Positions 17,163 through 26,605 of a DNA stretch of 64,000 nt are shown here, in pieces. The first letter of the stretch is position 1, and every line of letters starts with the position of its first letter. The notes under the pieces were generated by a model, which worked only from the letters and a program-made list of their open reading frames with translations, did no database searches and had not been told where the DNA came from. Both the position numbers and the translations under genes were made by a program. Source of the stretch: Roseiarcus sp963836695 (GTDB taxonomy: Bacteria; Pseudomonadota; Alphaproteobacteria; Rhizobiales; Beijerinckiaceae); NCBI GenBank assembly GCA_963836695.1, contig CAWIKX010000009.1, forward strand, positions 248,001-312,000, in the 5' to 3' direction.

Positions 17163-18356
17163 TCACTTCTTGAGCAGCGGGCATGGCAAGTCGGCAAGCC
17201 TCCCGAACGCTTGCTCGCCTGGGATTTGCTTCACGACGCGATAGTAGTCCCAAGCGTATTTGGACTCGGAGGGCTTCTTGACCTGCATGACGTACATATC
17301 ATGTTGCATCAGTCCGTCGGCGCGGATGACGCCGTTGTCGGTGAACATGTCATCGATCTTGGTCTTGTGCAGTTCGTTCATCACCTTGTCTGCGTCGATC
17401 GTGCCGGCGGCCTTGACCGCGTTGAGGTAGGTCAACGTCGCTGAGTAGTAACCCGCTTGGGTCATGGTCGGCTCCGCCCCCCTGCTATCGAAGAAACGCT
17501 CGGCGAAAGCGCGGGACTTATCGTTGAGATCCCAATACCAAGCCGCTGTCAGATAGAGCCCCTGCGCGGTTTCGAGACCGAGGGCATGGATGTCGCTGAT
17601 GAACGCCAACAACGCGGCCGGCCTCATCGTCTTCAAGAGGCCGAACTCTTCAGCCGCCCTCAACGAGTTGGTGAAGTCGCTGCCGGCGTTCGCAAGCGCG
17701 AGGACCTGCGCCCCGGAGCTCTGCGCCTGCAGGAGATAGGATGCGAAATCCGACGCGGCGAGCGGTACGCGCACCGCGCCTATTACCTTCCCTCTGTTGG
17801 CGGTGACGACGCGCGCGGCTGCGTCTTGCAACTGTGTGCCGAAGGCGTAGTCGGAGGTAAGGAAAAACCAGGTCTTGCCGCTCTCGCCGAGGATCGCCGT
17901 CGCCGTGCCGATGCCGAGCGCCGTTGTGTCATGGACGTAGTGGACCGTGTAGGGGGTGCAATCCTTGCCTGTCAGGGAGGCGCCCGTTGCGCCGATGGCG
18001 AAGAACGGAATTTTCTTTTCCTTGGCGATCGACGTCATGGCGAGACTGACGCCGGTATTGGCGCCCAACATCACCATGGTCAGCCCGTCGCGATCGGCCC
18101 ATTCGCGAAACTTTTGGGCACCGATATCGGGTTTATTCTGATGATCGGCTGTCAGCAATTCTATTCTCTGGCCGAGGGCCGAACCGCCGAAGTCGGCGAT
18201 GGCCATCTTGATGGCTTCAACCGCTCCGGGACCGTTAGTGTCGGCGTATGGGCCAGACATGTCGTCGATGTCGCCGATGACGACTTTGGTAAAGTCGGCA
18301 TGTGCGGCAATTGACCAAAGGAGTGCGCCAGCGGCCACAGAAAAGCGCCTACGCAT
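17163..18356 (-). CDS. Branched-chain amino acid/urea-type ABC substrate-binding protein
   Basis: 397-aa periplasmic protein of the LivJ-like class (Peripla_BP_6). Signal peptide MRRRFSVAAGALLWSIAAHA, then VVIGDIDDMSGPYADTNGPG, the family's ligand-loop start, and LLTADHQNKPDIGAQKFREW. Also visible are FAIGATGASLTGKDCTPYTVHYVHDT and the C-terminal WDYYRVVKQIPGEQAFG, characteristic of alphaproteobacterial members. No cognate permease or ATPase genes are adjacent, so it is an orphan receptor here. Ligand unknown; related proteins bind amides or amino acids. Confidence 0.92.
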   Translation of the reverse strand: MRRRFSVAAGALLWSIAAHADFTKVVIGDIDDMSGPYADTNGPGAVEAIKMAIADFGGSALGQRIELLTADHQNKPDIGAQKFREWADRDGLTMVMLGANTGVSLAMTSIAKEKKIPFFAIGATGASLTGKDCTPYTVHYVHDTTALGIGTATAILGESGKTWFFLTSDYAFGTQLQDAAARVVTANRGKVIGAVRVPLAASDFASYLLQAQSSGAQVLALANAGSDFTNSLRAAEEFGLLKTMRPAALLAFISDIHALGLETAQGLYLTAAWYWDLNDKSRAFAERFFDSRGAEPTMTQAGYYSATLTYLNAVKAAGTIDADKVMNELHKTKIDDMFTDNGVIRADGLMQHDMYVMQVKKPSESKYAWDYYRVVKQIPGEQAFGRLADLPCPLLKK

Positions 18357-18403
18357 AAGGGGCCTCCTTCAATCGAAATTTGCATTCATATACCGGCCGC
18401 AAC

Positions 18404-18838
18404 TCAAAGAGGTTTTCGACCCCATGCCTGGACAAGAAGTCGATCAATGACGAGCGTGTCAGGGTCCACAAGATGCAGAAACAGTCTTTTCTGGTGCTCC
18501 TTGAACTCGCTTTCGCTGAACCGACCGAGCCCTATTATCCTGTCTTGCACCAACTCGACCAATGTCAGAAGAACTGTTCGCTGGCTATCTCCCACCTCAA
18601 GGTGCCTCGCATGCGCCTTCATCTCGATGGAACCGACGCCCACTGACCGGAGGAGCGAATGGAGCGTGCGCCCGGTGGCGCGATTTCCGCCATGAGAGCG
18701 GAAAGCGTTTGCGTATGCATCCAGGAGGATTGTCCAAGAGGGGTGCTCTGGAAAGCAGACTAGCGAGACGGCGTCGTATTCCTGAAGCGCAATGAGCCCG
18801 CCCGGCTTCAGTCGCGAGACCTTTGTTCGATCACCGTC
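18404..18838 (-). pseudogene. C-terminal fragment of a SAM-dependent methyltransferase
   Basis: The minus-strand frame reads SRLKPGGLIALQEYDAVSLV, the post-motif-III strand of class I methyltransferases, and continues in frame through EHPSWTILLDAYANAFRSHG to the stop at 18404 (LLVQAWGRKPL). The upstream SAM-binding part is missing; the frame meets a stop just before 18838. It is a truncated gene, not the same sequence as the methyltransferase at 8865. Confidence 0.6.
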
Positions 18839-18976
18839 AGCTGATCAGGTTGCGGCAAATTCAGTAACAACGCGTGATGGACTGGCGATTGACGCTGCAA
18901 TGCGCGGCGCGCGTTAGGCTTCGCCTTCCAGTAGGTTTCTGAGGCAACGGGCACGGCCCAGCCGGAACTTCGCAGG

Positions 18977-19198
18977 TTAAGCCGAGCGTCCAGACTGCTC
19001 ATACAAAATAGCGTTTTGCGTCAGAATTGCGAGAAACGTGGTCGGCATATCCGGATATAACAAACGGCCGTCAGGCACCGTCACGATCGTTGGCATTTGG
19101 TAAAGGAGCGGCCCGGTAGGCTGAAGCAGTCTTGGCCACGCCGAATACAAACGATCGACGACCAGCCGGTCTTCAGCGTTTATTAGGATCGAGGACAT
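18977..19198 (-). CDS. Small hypothetical protein
   Basis: 73-aa ORF starting MSSILINAEDRLVVDRLY, with AAGGAG 8 bases upstream of the ATG, a good ribosome-binding site. No domain recognised. It lies upstream of the methyltransferase fragment on the same strand. Confidence 0.45.
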   Translation of the reverse strand: MSSILINAEDRLVVDRLYSAWPRLLQPTGPLLYQMPTIVTVPDGRLLYPDMPTTFLAILTQNAILYEQSGRSA

Positions 19199-19204
19199 TC
19201 GCAC

Positions 19205-19738
19205 ACTCCTTGGAGGCCGAGGCTATTCGGCCCTTTTAAATTATGCATTGCCGAATGGCCCGAGGGTCTGCTGGCGGTCAGCGCAGGTCCTAAATCCTTG
19301 TCACCTCGAACGGCTCGCGTCGCGGCTTCCCAGCTCGGTGGCCTTGGTGGAGGGCCTTCCACGTGGCCTTGATCCCACTGCCGCGCAGATGGCGCGCTAT
19401 GAGGCCAGCTGAGCCGCCACGTGCTCAGCGGCCCGCTGACGGCCCTTCCGCCCCATGCTACCTCACAACACCAACAAGCCTGCTTTGGCCGTCCTGACCG
19501 TCCTGCAGTTGGTCAATTCGGAAACTCAAGCATGGGTGAAGGCGAGCTTACAGCCTAAAGCCGACCTGGTCGGCGTTGAGAAAAAACCGCGCGAGTATCT
19601 GGACCGAGCGGAATTGATGCTCAGGCGGAATTCGAGGTGAGGCGACCAAAGACGGCCGCATCCCTCTCGAAACGAACTTCGGGTCGAGTTGCCTATTAGG
19701 CCCTGGAACGCGTCGGTCAGATTGCCAAAACACTGTGA
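19205..19738. other. Stretch without a supported gene
   Basis: Only a short plus-strand ORF (19455-19640, 61 aa, MLPHNTNKPALAVLTVLQ) stands out. It has no clear ribosome-binding site and no recognisable family, so it is not called. Confidence 0.4.
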
Positions 19739-19996
19739 CTAGGGTGGCCAGTTCCGAAGTCGGGCGACCACTTGCCGCTTTGCTTCAGTCCTTGGGACGG
19801 TCCAAGCCCACAGCCAGAACCTAGATAAAAATGGCGACCGCTTTCGACAATGGCCCTGCGCGCCGGCGACGATCCAGGCAGGCGCGGCTACGAGGGCTAA
19901 GCCCACGATCCATGGCCACACGAGGGGGCTTGGGGCTCGATCGTTTTCGCTGCGAGGCGTCGTCTGCGTCAGGAGGGCGGGATCAGCAGACGTCAT
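19739..19996 (-). CDS. Small single-span membrane protein downstream of endolysin
   Basis: 85-aa ORF whose ATG overlaps the stop of the endolysin gene (ATGA), indicating coupling. It has one clear hydrophobic helix, PLVWPWIVGLALVAAPAWIV (about residues 23-42), and a basic tail. Position and topology are compatible with a holin or spanin-like partner, but no family was recognised. Confidence 0.5.
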   Translation of the reverse strand: MTSADPALLTQTTPRSENDRAPSPLVWPWIVGLALVAAPAWIVAGAQGHCRKRSPFLSRFWLWAWTVPRTEAKRQVVARLRNWPP

Positions 19997-20586
19997 GAGC
20001 CTGTCGCCTTCCATTTCGCATAAGCCGATGCCATTTTCTTGTCGTAGGCGTTTTGCGCATAGCCCGGCCCGTTGTAGCGGCGCGCGAAGGCCGCCCAATT
20101 TTTCGCCCGCAGGGCGCTGTCGAGCTTCTTGGTTTTGATGAAGTGGACGAAGGCGTCGAGATGCGTCGAGGCGCCGCCGTTCCACATGGCGTCGACAAAC
20201 GCTTGCGACGTGTCGAAGCCGCACTCCTTGTAGTTCTGCCCGAGGATTTGAAACGTGCCCCATGAGCACGCCTTGTTCGCTGCGTCGGGGTCGAGCTTGC
20301 GGGCATCCTCATAGCGGTTGTGCTGCGCCGCGCCGGTGGCGCCATAAAGCGAGCGGTTCCATTTCGGCGATGACAGTTTGACTCCGCGGCGGTTGTTGGC
20401 GTTGGCGTGGGTGCCCTTACTTTGCTTGTGGAAGATATGAGCCTCGTACAGCACGGCCGGTCGGCCATCGGGGAGAAAGCCGGCGCCAGCCGCCTCCACT
20501 TCGGCGACGGCGCGGATGGCAGCCTCTTCGACGTTCAGCTCCGTGGCTGCGCGGGCGAAGTAGGCGTCGGTCAATGCGGTGCTCAT
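19993..20586 (-). CDS. N-acetylmuramidase-type endolysin (DUF3380)
   Basis: 197-aa peptidoglycan hydrolase of the phage N-acetylmuramidase family (PF11860). Starts MSTALTDAYFARAATEL; the family motif VAEVEAAGAGFLPDGRPAVLYEAHIF contains the likely catalytic Glu, followed by the characteristic Y-x-G-x-A-A-HNRYEDA segment, SWGTFQILGQNYKECG and WAAFARRYNGPGYAQN. Family members lie in phage lysis cassettes and in some bacterial chromosomes. Coupled to a small membrane protein. No phage structural genes are near, so it is a stranded lysis gene or a domesticated one. Confidence 0.9.
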   Translation of the reverse strand: MSTALTDAYFARAATELNVEEAAIRAVAEVEAAGAGFLPDGRPAVLYEAHIFHKQSKGTHANANNRRGVKLSSPKWNRSLYGATGAAQHNRYEDARKLDPDAANKACSWGTFQILGQNYKECGFDTSQAFVDAMWNGGASTHLDAFVHFIKTKKLDSALRAKNWAAFARRYNGPGYAQNAYDKKMASAYAKWKATGS

Positions 20587-20835
20587 CTCCGGTGTTTCCG
20601 TTTTTGTACGGCTTAAGGCCTGTAAGCAATGCGACCGCGTTATCCACTCCGCGCCCAAAGTTCCGCGTTGCGATCACTCCAACTAAGCCTTCCGCAGTCT
20701 CCACCGGTGCGGACGAGTTCACGAATATCAGGCTCGAGTGCAGACCTGAGATTATGGATTGACACGGCCATATTGCACGCCCTCGGGGATCGCCAGCTTC
20801 TCCGCTCGCGACGGTCGATCCAATCGGCTGCGCCG

Positions 20836-22224
20836 CTAGCCGCCGTTGCCGCTACGAGTCAGGTTGTAGCCGAACATCCCGTTACGCTCCGGCAGCTGAC
20901 CGCGCCGCACCCCCGCGCCGGTCCGGTCGATGGTTTGAGGCACGCCCCTGAACCAATCGGCGTCCGGCTTGGTTACGTCGACCACGACGGGCTCGGGCAC
21001 TCGGCCCTCGAACAGCTGAGTGTCGAACACAAACGGTAGCCCCGTGGCATCAATGTGGACCGGGCCGTCCTGCACCTGGAAATGCAGGTGCGGCGCTGCG
21101 CTATTGCCTGAGTTGCCGACGTGGGCGATCAGCTCCCCCATGCTCAGGCGTGCGCCCTTGCGAACCCCGGCCGGGATCGAGCCGGGCTTGAGGTGAGCGT
21201 AGGTGACGAACCGGCCGCCGCCGATGTCCTCGATGACCCAATTCCCGGCTAAGTCCGCGAGGGGCGCTCCGCTCTTAATCGTGCCCACGGGCTGCTGGTC
21301 TGGCAAGCCGTCCGCTACGTCTACGACAACGCCCGGAGCCGCCGCCAATACCGGCGTGTCATAGCCCCACCAGGAGCGCAGGGCCTCGGGCGGCCCATTG
21401 CAGCAAGCGTTGTTCGGTCCGGCCTGCATGAAGTCAATGGCGAACTGCTGCCCCGGCTGAAAGAGGCCGTTGATCGGCGAGACCCGCTCTCGATGATATG
21501 CCACGACACTGCAGCAGCCTACGAAAGCGACCCAGCCGTGCCCGACTAGGGGCGGCTGCAGTACGGCCAGCTTCACGCAGCCCACCGGCACCGGGTCGGT
21601 GAGCGCCGGCGTGCCTGGCCCGCCTCCTTCGGGCGAGGCGGTGATCGCGTGGGCGAGCATCTTCGGCACCCGGTCGGGGGCGGTGTAGGTCACGTCAAAG
21701 AACATCAACCCCGAATTGCCGGCCGGCAGGCTCGTCGAGAAGCCGGGCACGGGCTCCCGCTCCTCCTCCGGGTCGGGCGGCAGGTTGTCGTTCGCCGATG
21801 TGAAAAGCTTAACCTTGCCAGCGACGTCGCGGCCCTGCAGGTCGGTGATGAGGTTGCGCCCGGTGGGGTTGAAGCCGGCGAGCGGATCGACCGGCACGAC
21901 GCTCGCGATCTGAAGCGGCTGCGGTAAGGTATTCGTCACCAGAGCCGCGTAGGCGAGATGGATCAACCCGTCCGTGGCCGGCACCGGTTCGACCGAGCGT
22001 TGCAGCACCTGCAAGGTCGGGGAGAACACCTGGGGCGGCGGGTGTCCGAAGCCTGGCGGGATGCTGGAGCACCGGTCCCCCGTAGCGCCGACTTGCGCGG
22101 CCTGCGCCATACTGTCCCTCGCCCACGCGCGCTCAGACGTCGCGGCGACGGCGATCAAGGTTCCCGCCGAGAGTGCGACCAAAACATGGGTGAAGCTGTG
22201 GCGCGTCTCTAGCGGCGTCATCAT
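20836..22224 (-). CDS. Secreted M23-family metallopeptidase-like protein
   Basis: About 462 aa. ATG 22224 is preferred to 22254 because GGGAGG sits 8 bases upstream; it is followed by a signal sequence (FTHVLVALSAGTLIAVAATSERAWA). The C-terminal half has the lysostaphin/M23 pattern: GQQFAIDFMQAG in place of the usual HxxxD strand, VVDVADG, FVTYAHLKPGSIPAGVRKG and GNSGNSAAPHLHFQV (HLH zinc ligands). The N-terminal 200 residues are an unassigned beta-rich domain. It may cleave peptidoglycan peptides in the periplasm, although the first His ligand appears absent. Confidence 0.8.
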   Translation of the reverse strand: MMTPLETRHSFTHVLVALSAGTLIAVAATSERAWARDSMAQAAQVGATGDRCSSIPPGFGHPPPQVFSPTLQVLQRSVEPVPATDGLIHLAYAALVTNTLPQPLQIASVVPVDPLAGFNPTGRNLITDLQGRDVAGKVKLFTSANDNLPPDPEEEREPVPGFSTSLPAGNSGLMFFDVTYTAPDRVPKMLAHAITASPEGGGPGTPALTDPVPVGCVKLAVLQPPLVGHGWVAFVGCCSVVAYHRERVSPINGLFQPGQQFAIDFMQAGPNNACCNGPPEALRSWWGYDTPVLAAAPGVVVDVADGLPDQQPVGTIKSGAPLADLAGNWVIEDIGGGRFVTYAHLKPGSIPAGVRKGARLSMGELIAHVGNSGNSAAPHLHFQVQDGPVHIDATGLPFVFDTQLFEGRVPEPVVVDVTKPDADWFRGVPQTIDRTGAGVRRGQLPERNGMFGYNLTRSGNGG

Positions 22225-23313
22225 GGTCACGTCCTCCCGAGCGCCTGACACCATTCTCCGGATCTTACGCCGGCTTCAACCGAAACGTCCTCGGCGGACG
22301 GAATGTTCCGGCGGCAACACGCCGTAACCGCGCACGCGACCAGACCCAGAAGGTCCCGCCAACTACCCGGTTGTCACGTCGCGGTTTTTTGCCTGACGCC
22401 CGTGGGCGGCGAGAGCTACCGCCTCAGGCGCCACCACCACCCTCCTGACCCTCCTTGACCCTCCCACCGGTCAATCCTTTTCCGCATTTCGACGATAGGC
22501 AGCATCGAGGGCCGAGCAAAGGGAGAGGGTGTGCCTTATGCCACCCGACTCGGAAAAGCCCAACGTCGACAAGCATGCGGTTCGAGCGGCCGGCGCAAAG
22601 GAGCCGGCCGCGCATGCGAGGTGGCTCAAGCCGCTAGGCGCTTACGATCGGCGGCACCGGTGCGAGTTCCAGGTCACCCGCTTCGGTTAGGCCATGCGTC
22701 GCATCGCCGATGCGTTGGCCGGATGCGTGAAATCGCAACAGATTGCCCTAAAAAACATGCGCAGCCTGTTGGTCCTGTCGCATGCGCTTCGCGCGTCGCC
22801 GCGGACGCGCGGGGGGGTCGCGCTTTCCACCCGCACATAGGGCGCATGGGAGCCCAGACCGCAATCCCCGCGTCCTTGCGCGCGTGATCCCCGACGCCTG
22901 CGAGAACGGCGCGAGACAAGCGCGCAGCACCATTTTTGCGCCGCGGCGTGAGCGACGCCATTCCGCACAAAAGGGGATGCCCTAGCGCACCCGGTGGTCT
23001 GGCAACATATCGGATGGTGCGCCGTGCGGATCCGCGCGTAGGGAGAGCGTTGCGGCCCGACGACGTAGGGCGCGCGCCCGTGCGCGTCCTTGCCTCCTGT
23101 TTCCGTACGCCCGGTTGTCTACTGGCGCGGGGCGCGGAACGGGAGGCAGAACAAGATTGTAGCCAATAAAGCACGTCGCGGGCTTGGGTGAAAGCGTCGC
23201 ATCGTTTCCTCCCTGTTGCTGTTTTGAACGCGCGCCGTCGAGGGCGCTCGATAAATCTCGCGACATCAGCTCGGTCGCAGAGGCGCGTCGACCAGCTTCT
23301 CGACGGCACGCGC
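22225..23313. other. Long stretch without a supported gene
   Basis: About 1.1 kb of GC-rich sequence with only overlapping shadow frames. One short plus ORF (22538-22690, 50 aa, MPPDSEKPNVDKHAVRAAG) has a purine-rich site 13 bases upstream but no family. Probably degraded DNA bordering the SDR fragment that follows. Confidence 0.4.
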
Positions 23314-23505
23314 CTAGGCGCGGACAAGGCGGTCGTCGGTGGGGAGGAGGACGAGCTCGGTGGGGCAGGCGTGGCGCGGCACCGTCGCACAGAAGAGCGC
23401 GACATCGGCGACGTCCTCGGGTTGGAGCATCACCGCGCGCTCCTCGGCGGTCGGCGGCACCGGCCGCGCGAGGCGAGGATCGGCGTCTCCACCTCGCGGC
23501 GAGAG
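23314..23505 (-). pseudogene. C-terminal remnant of a short-chain dehydrogenase/reductase
   Basis: Minus-strand translation gives VETPILA, then after a one-to-two-base frame change RPVPPTAEERAVMLQPEDVA followed by DVALFCATVPRHACPTELVL and a stop at 23314. The VETPI...LQPEDVA...VP pattern is the C-terminal end of SDR oxidoreductases. The Rossmann fold, YxxxK site and start are missing. Confidence 0.6.
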
Positions 23506-23752
23506 GCAGGTGCTACGGACATGCCCCTGCCCGCCAGGCCTGGCAACGCGAGCAGTCCGGTGCCGATAACCTCATTAGAATTTCGTTCCATGATCCGAGC
23601 TGCGGCGACGATTTAATGCTTGAGCTATAGGGCGACGGCGGCGAGTTTGACGAAATCCATGGTGCGACGGGCGATGGCGTTGCATTGGGATCACCAGCAA
23701 CGCCCGCTCTCAAACGACTTTACCTGGCGAGCGACGCCGCGGATCAGATCCG

Positions 23753-24034
23753 ATGAAAGCGATGCTGCTTCATCGCGCAGATGAAAGCGCTTATGTCGCG
23801 TGCCTTCGAGGCCACGATCAGCGCTTTCCACCAAACGGGCGGCAGCCGGAATGGGCGCCTTCGCCGAAGAAGACGATGGCCTTGGCAGCCTTCGGCCCTA
23901 ACGCCGTTGCGATTCTCTTGGAAGCCTATGAAGGGTTGGTCGCCGAACTAGGGCTGAAGGCGATCGAGGAAAAGGAACGGGCAGCCAAACTCATCCTCCG
24001 TCTCGCGCAAGGTCAAACGGACTTGACGCCGTGA
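23753..24034 (+). CDS. Small hypothetical protein
   Basis: 93-aa ORF; the C-terminal half (GPNAVAILLEAYEGLVAELG, then KERAAKLILRLAQ) is an amphipathic helical pattern common in rhizobial hypothetical proteins of this size. The N-terminal third is less convincing and the true start may be the in-frame ATG at MALAAFG. Confidence 0.45.
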   Translation: MKAMLLHRADESAYVACLRGHDQRFPPNGRQPEWAPSPKKTMALAAFGPNAVAILLEAYEGLVAELGLKAIEEKERAAKLILRLAQGQTDLTP

Positions 24035-24349
24035 GCTCCCGCTCGTGTCCAGTATGCGCTTCAAGGGCATTGGGACGAGGCCTGATCAGGGTTTCGCCAA
24101 CATTCGATCTGAGATGAACAGCTGTCAACCACCCGTGGTTGCACTATGGCGTGAACGCGTGTGAGCCACTGCACAGACCGCTATCGAACGCTTGCTCATT
24201 CGCGCCGCACTTGGTCAGCTGGCTTGTCTTCTCTCAATCCTCATGAGGCTGTGTGTCGCAAGCGGGGCCAAATCGTCCCCAATCGTCTCTTGACGAGTGC
24301 TGAACGTCGCGGGGATCTTTCCTGCTTCCTGGCGCTGTGGCTGGAAGAC

Positions 24350-24553
24350 ATGACGATTGACGAGGCAATCCTGAAGGCGCTTGAGGCGGGCCCTGTCACC
24401 GTCGACGCAATTCTAAGGCGTCTCGAAGCGCCGGTGCGGAGGAAATTAGAAAATCTGCGTGTGCGTGGAGTTGTGCCCCGCGACAGCCGAGGCGGCCCGC
24501 ATCGAAAGTTCACCTTCACACTGTTGCGCCCAAACCGCGCCCGAGGCGCTTAG
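24350..24553 (+). CDS. Small winged-helix-like hypothetical protein
   Basis: 67-aa protein starting MTIDEAILKALEAGPVTVDA with a GGAAG just upstream. The helices followed by a charged turn (RRKLENLRVRGVVPRDSRGG) resemble a winged-helix DNA-binding fold. The frame is open upstream to 24161, but that segment is unlike protein. Function unknown. Confidence 0.45.
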   Translation: MTIDEAILKALEAGPVTVDAILRRLEAPVRRKLENLRVRGVVPRDSRGGPHRKFTFTLLRPNRARGA

Positions 24554-24583
24554 GGAGAAGGGAGGTCTGGGGACACCTGCGCC

Positions 24584-24775
24584 TGCATCCCCTCAAAGTC
24601 CAACCGCAAAGCCCCGATCCCCCACGACGCCGTCCTCTACAAACAGCGCCACAGAATTGAGAACATGTTCGGCGGGCTCAAGGACTGGAGACGCGTCCAC
24701 ACCCGATACGACCGTTGCGCCCACGCCTACTTCTCCGCAATCTGCATCGCCGCAGCTGTCATCTTCTGGCTCTGA
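24584..24775 (+). pseudogene. C-terminal fragment of an IS5-family transposase
   Basis: The frame reads YKQRHRIENMFGGLKDWRRV, then TRYDRCAHAYFSAICIAAAV and a stop at 24773-24775. This is the IS427-group C-terminus with the catalytic Glu (IENMFGGLKDWRR). Everything upstream is missing. The N-terminal half of a transposase of the same group lies at 43015-43251 in opposite orientation. Confidence 0.8.
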
Positions 24776-24826
24776 TCAATGAGTTCCTGAGCCCAGGCAA
24801 TTGAACGCCCTGACTGCCGCCTTCGC

Positions 24827-25818
24827 TTGCCCGTGTGCGGCCGGCACCAGGACGTCGACACTCGTAAACCTATAGCGGCCGTTCAGGGGTTAGCAGTAAG
24901 GAATAGGATTTTGCCTCGCGCCGCCAAAAGAAGCCCGGCACCTGAGCTTACGCTGGAAGAGCGCCGCGAGCGACGACGGATCCGGCGGCAGAAACAGCGC
25001 GAGAACAATGTCCACCGAGCTGCGAACATGCATTCAGCCCGGCTGAAAATGAAATCAACGAGTTTGAAGGCGACCGCGGAACTGAAGGCATCGCTATATA
25101 TCGGATGCTCCGGTTGGCGTTACTGGAAATGGCGGGATTCCTTCTATGCCGAGGTGCCACAACCAGATTGGTTCAAGCACTATCTAAAACGCTTCGATAC
25201 GGTTGAAATCAACGCGTCGTTCTACTCATGGCCTACGGTGGCGAACGTTCAGTGCTGGCGGCGCGCGCCCGGCAAGAAGAAGTTTGTTTACACCGTGAAA
25301 GTCTGCGAGCTCATTACCCATGTGAAGAAATTCAAGGGCACAAAGACTTAATACAGGACTTCGGAATGATCGCCGACGTTCTCGGAGAGCGGATGGGCTG
25401 CTTCCTTTTTCAGATGCCCCCAAGCTATCGCTACACCAAGGCGCGACTGAATGACATCGTCAGCCAGCTCGACCTGGCGCGGCGAAACGTCGTCGAATTC
25501 AGGCATGCAGGCTGGTGGAACGAAGAAGTCTACAGTGCTTTTCGAAAGGCGGGCATAATCTTCTGCTCCTGCAGTGGGCCAGGGTTGCCACATGAACTCA
25601 TTCGAACGGCTGACGAAGTCTATGTCCGCCTGCATGGTCCTAAACGCTGGTATCGGCACGATTACTCGAAGGACGAGCTCGCCGACTGGGGGACTAGGAT
25701 CCAGGATAGCGGCGCGAAGAGAGCCTGGGTCTATTTCAACAACGATCATGATGCTCATGCGCCCAGGAATGCCGCGGGGTTGCGGCGCATGTTACAGCGA
25801 GCACAGGGCTTTCGTTGA
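24827..25818 (+). pseudogene. DUF72 family protein, split by a one-base frameshift
   Basis: The first part contains the DUF72 start ASLYIGCSGWRYWKWRDSFY and RFDTVEINASFYSWPT, and ends KKFKGTKT*. The second frame resumes at KDLIQDFGMIADVLGERMGC and runs through FQMPPSYRYTKARL, VVEFRHAGWWNEEVY, VYVRLHGPKRWYRHDYS and WVYFNNDHDAHAPRNA. A single lost base at about 25343-25347 restores one continuous 300-residue TIM-barrel-like protein. The start is uncertain (TTG near 24911 is likely). The function of DUF72 is not established. Confidence 0.8.
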
Positions 25819-25849
25819 ACCGACGTCATGCAGCTCACGCCTGCCGGTC

Positions 25850-26265
25850 AGTACTACAGCGCACTTCCGCCGCCATGCCAGGCTCTCGCACGCCATAGTG
25901 CACTTAGGAGCCCGTGTATTGGCCCGGCTTGATCTCAACGTGGTTCTTGGCCTTCGTGTTGTTGGACGGAGTGAGATCCGCGGAGCCGCCCAAGAGCTGG
26001 GGTATGGCGTTGAACAAGTGATCGAGGACAGCGCCGCTGGCCTGGCGAGTGGCTAGCTCTTTGCCGCCTCGGACAACTCCTCACGAGCTTTGGAGACGGC
26101 CGACTTCCAACCCTCGGGAAGCTTACCCTTGTTTCGTCGCTCGAACTCCCGACGTAGCCCCTCGGGCGCCTGCGCTACGCGATCACTTCAGGCCCGGCGG
26201 GCGGCCCCGCCCTTGCGCCGATGACCCTTCATTCAGCGACCAGCTTGTTGGGGATGTCAAAGGGC
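25850..26265 (-). pseudogene. Transketolase remnant
   Basis: The minus strand reads PFDIPNKLVAE, later RNKGKLPEGWKSAVSKAREEL, then after a frameshift and TAG LATRQASGAVLDHLFNAIPQ, GGSADLTPSNNTKAKNHVEI, KPGQYTGS* and VHYGVREPGMAA. GGSADL..SNNT and HYGVREHGM are signature segments of transketolase. At least one frameshift and two stops are present, and both ends of the gene are missing. Clearly non-functional. Confidence 0.8.
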
Positions 26266-26605
26266 GGGATTCCCTTCCTAGTCTAGGATCGCACGAGCGG
26301 AACGTGCGGGGGCTTGGCGGTAATCGCGCGAACTCGGACCGGCGAGCGCCGGCGGGCCGCGACGGAGGATTTGTCTTTAGGCGAACGAGCCCGCACAAAC
26401 AATGCATCTTGTGCGAATTGTCCCGGCGCTGGTCTTACAGGACTCGCGACAATGTGCGTGGATAATGGGCGCCACATGCGCCGAAACGGGAAAGGATTGG
26501 CTGCCCTCCAAAGCTTGCTGCTCCACCGGTATTTCTCTGTATCTTTTGGTACAGGTTGGAACACTGCTTCGCGCCGAGGATTGACCCCTGCAAAGGAGGT
26601 GGGCG

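Noticed and set aside
17457..18314. 285-aa plus-strand ORF
   Set aside because: Antisense of the Leu/Ile/Val-type binding protein; high GC keeps the opposite frame open.
22674..23405. 243-aa minus-strand Arg/Ser-rich ORF
   Set aside because: Overlaps the SDR remnant in another frame and has composition typical of non-coding GC-rich DNA.
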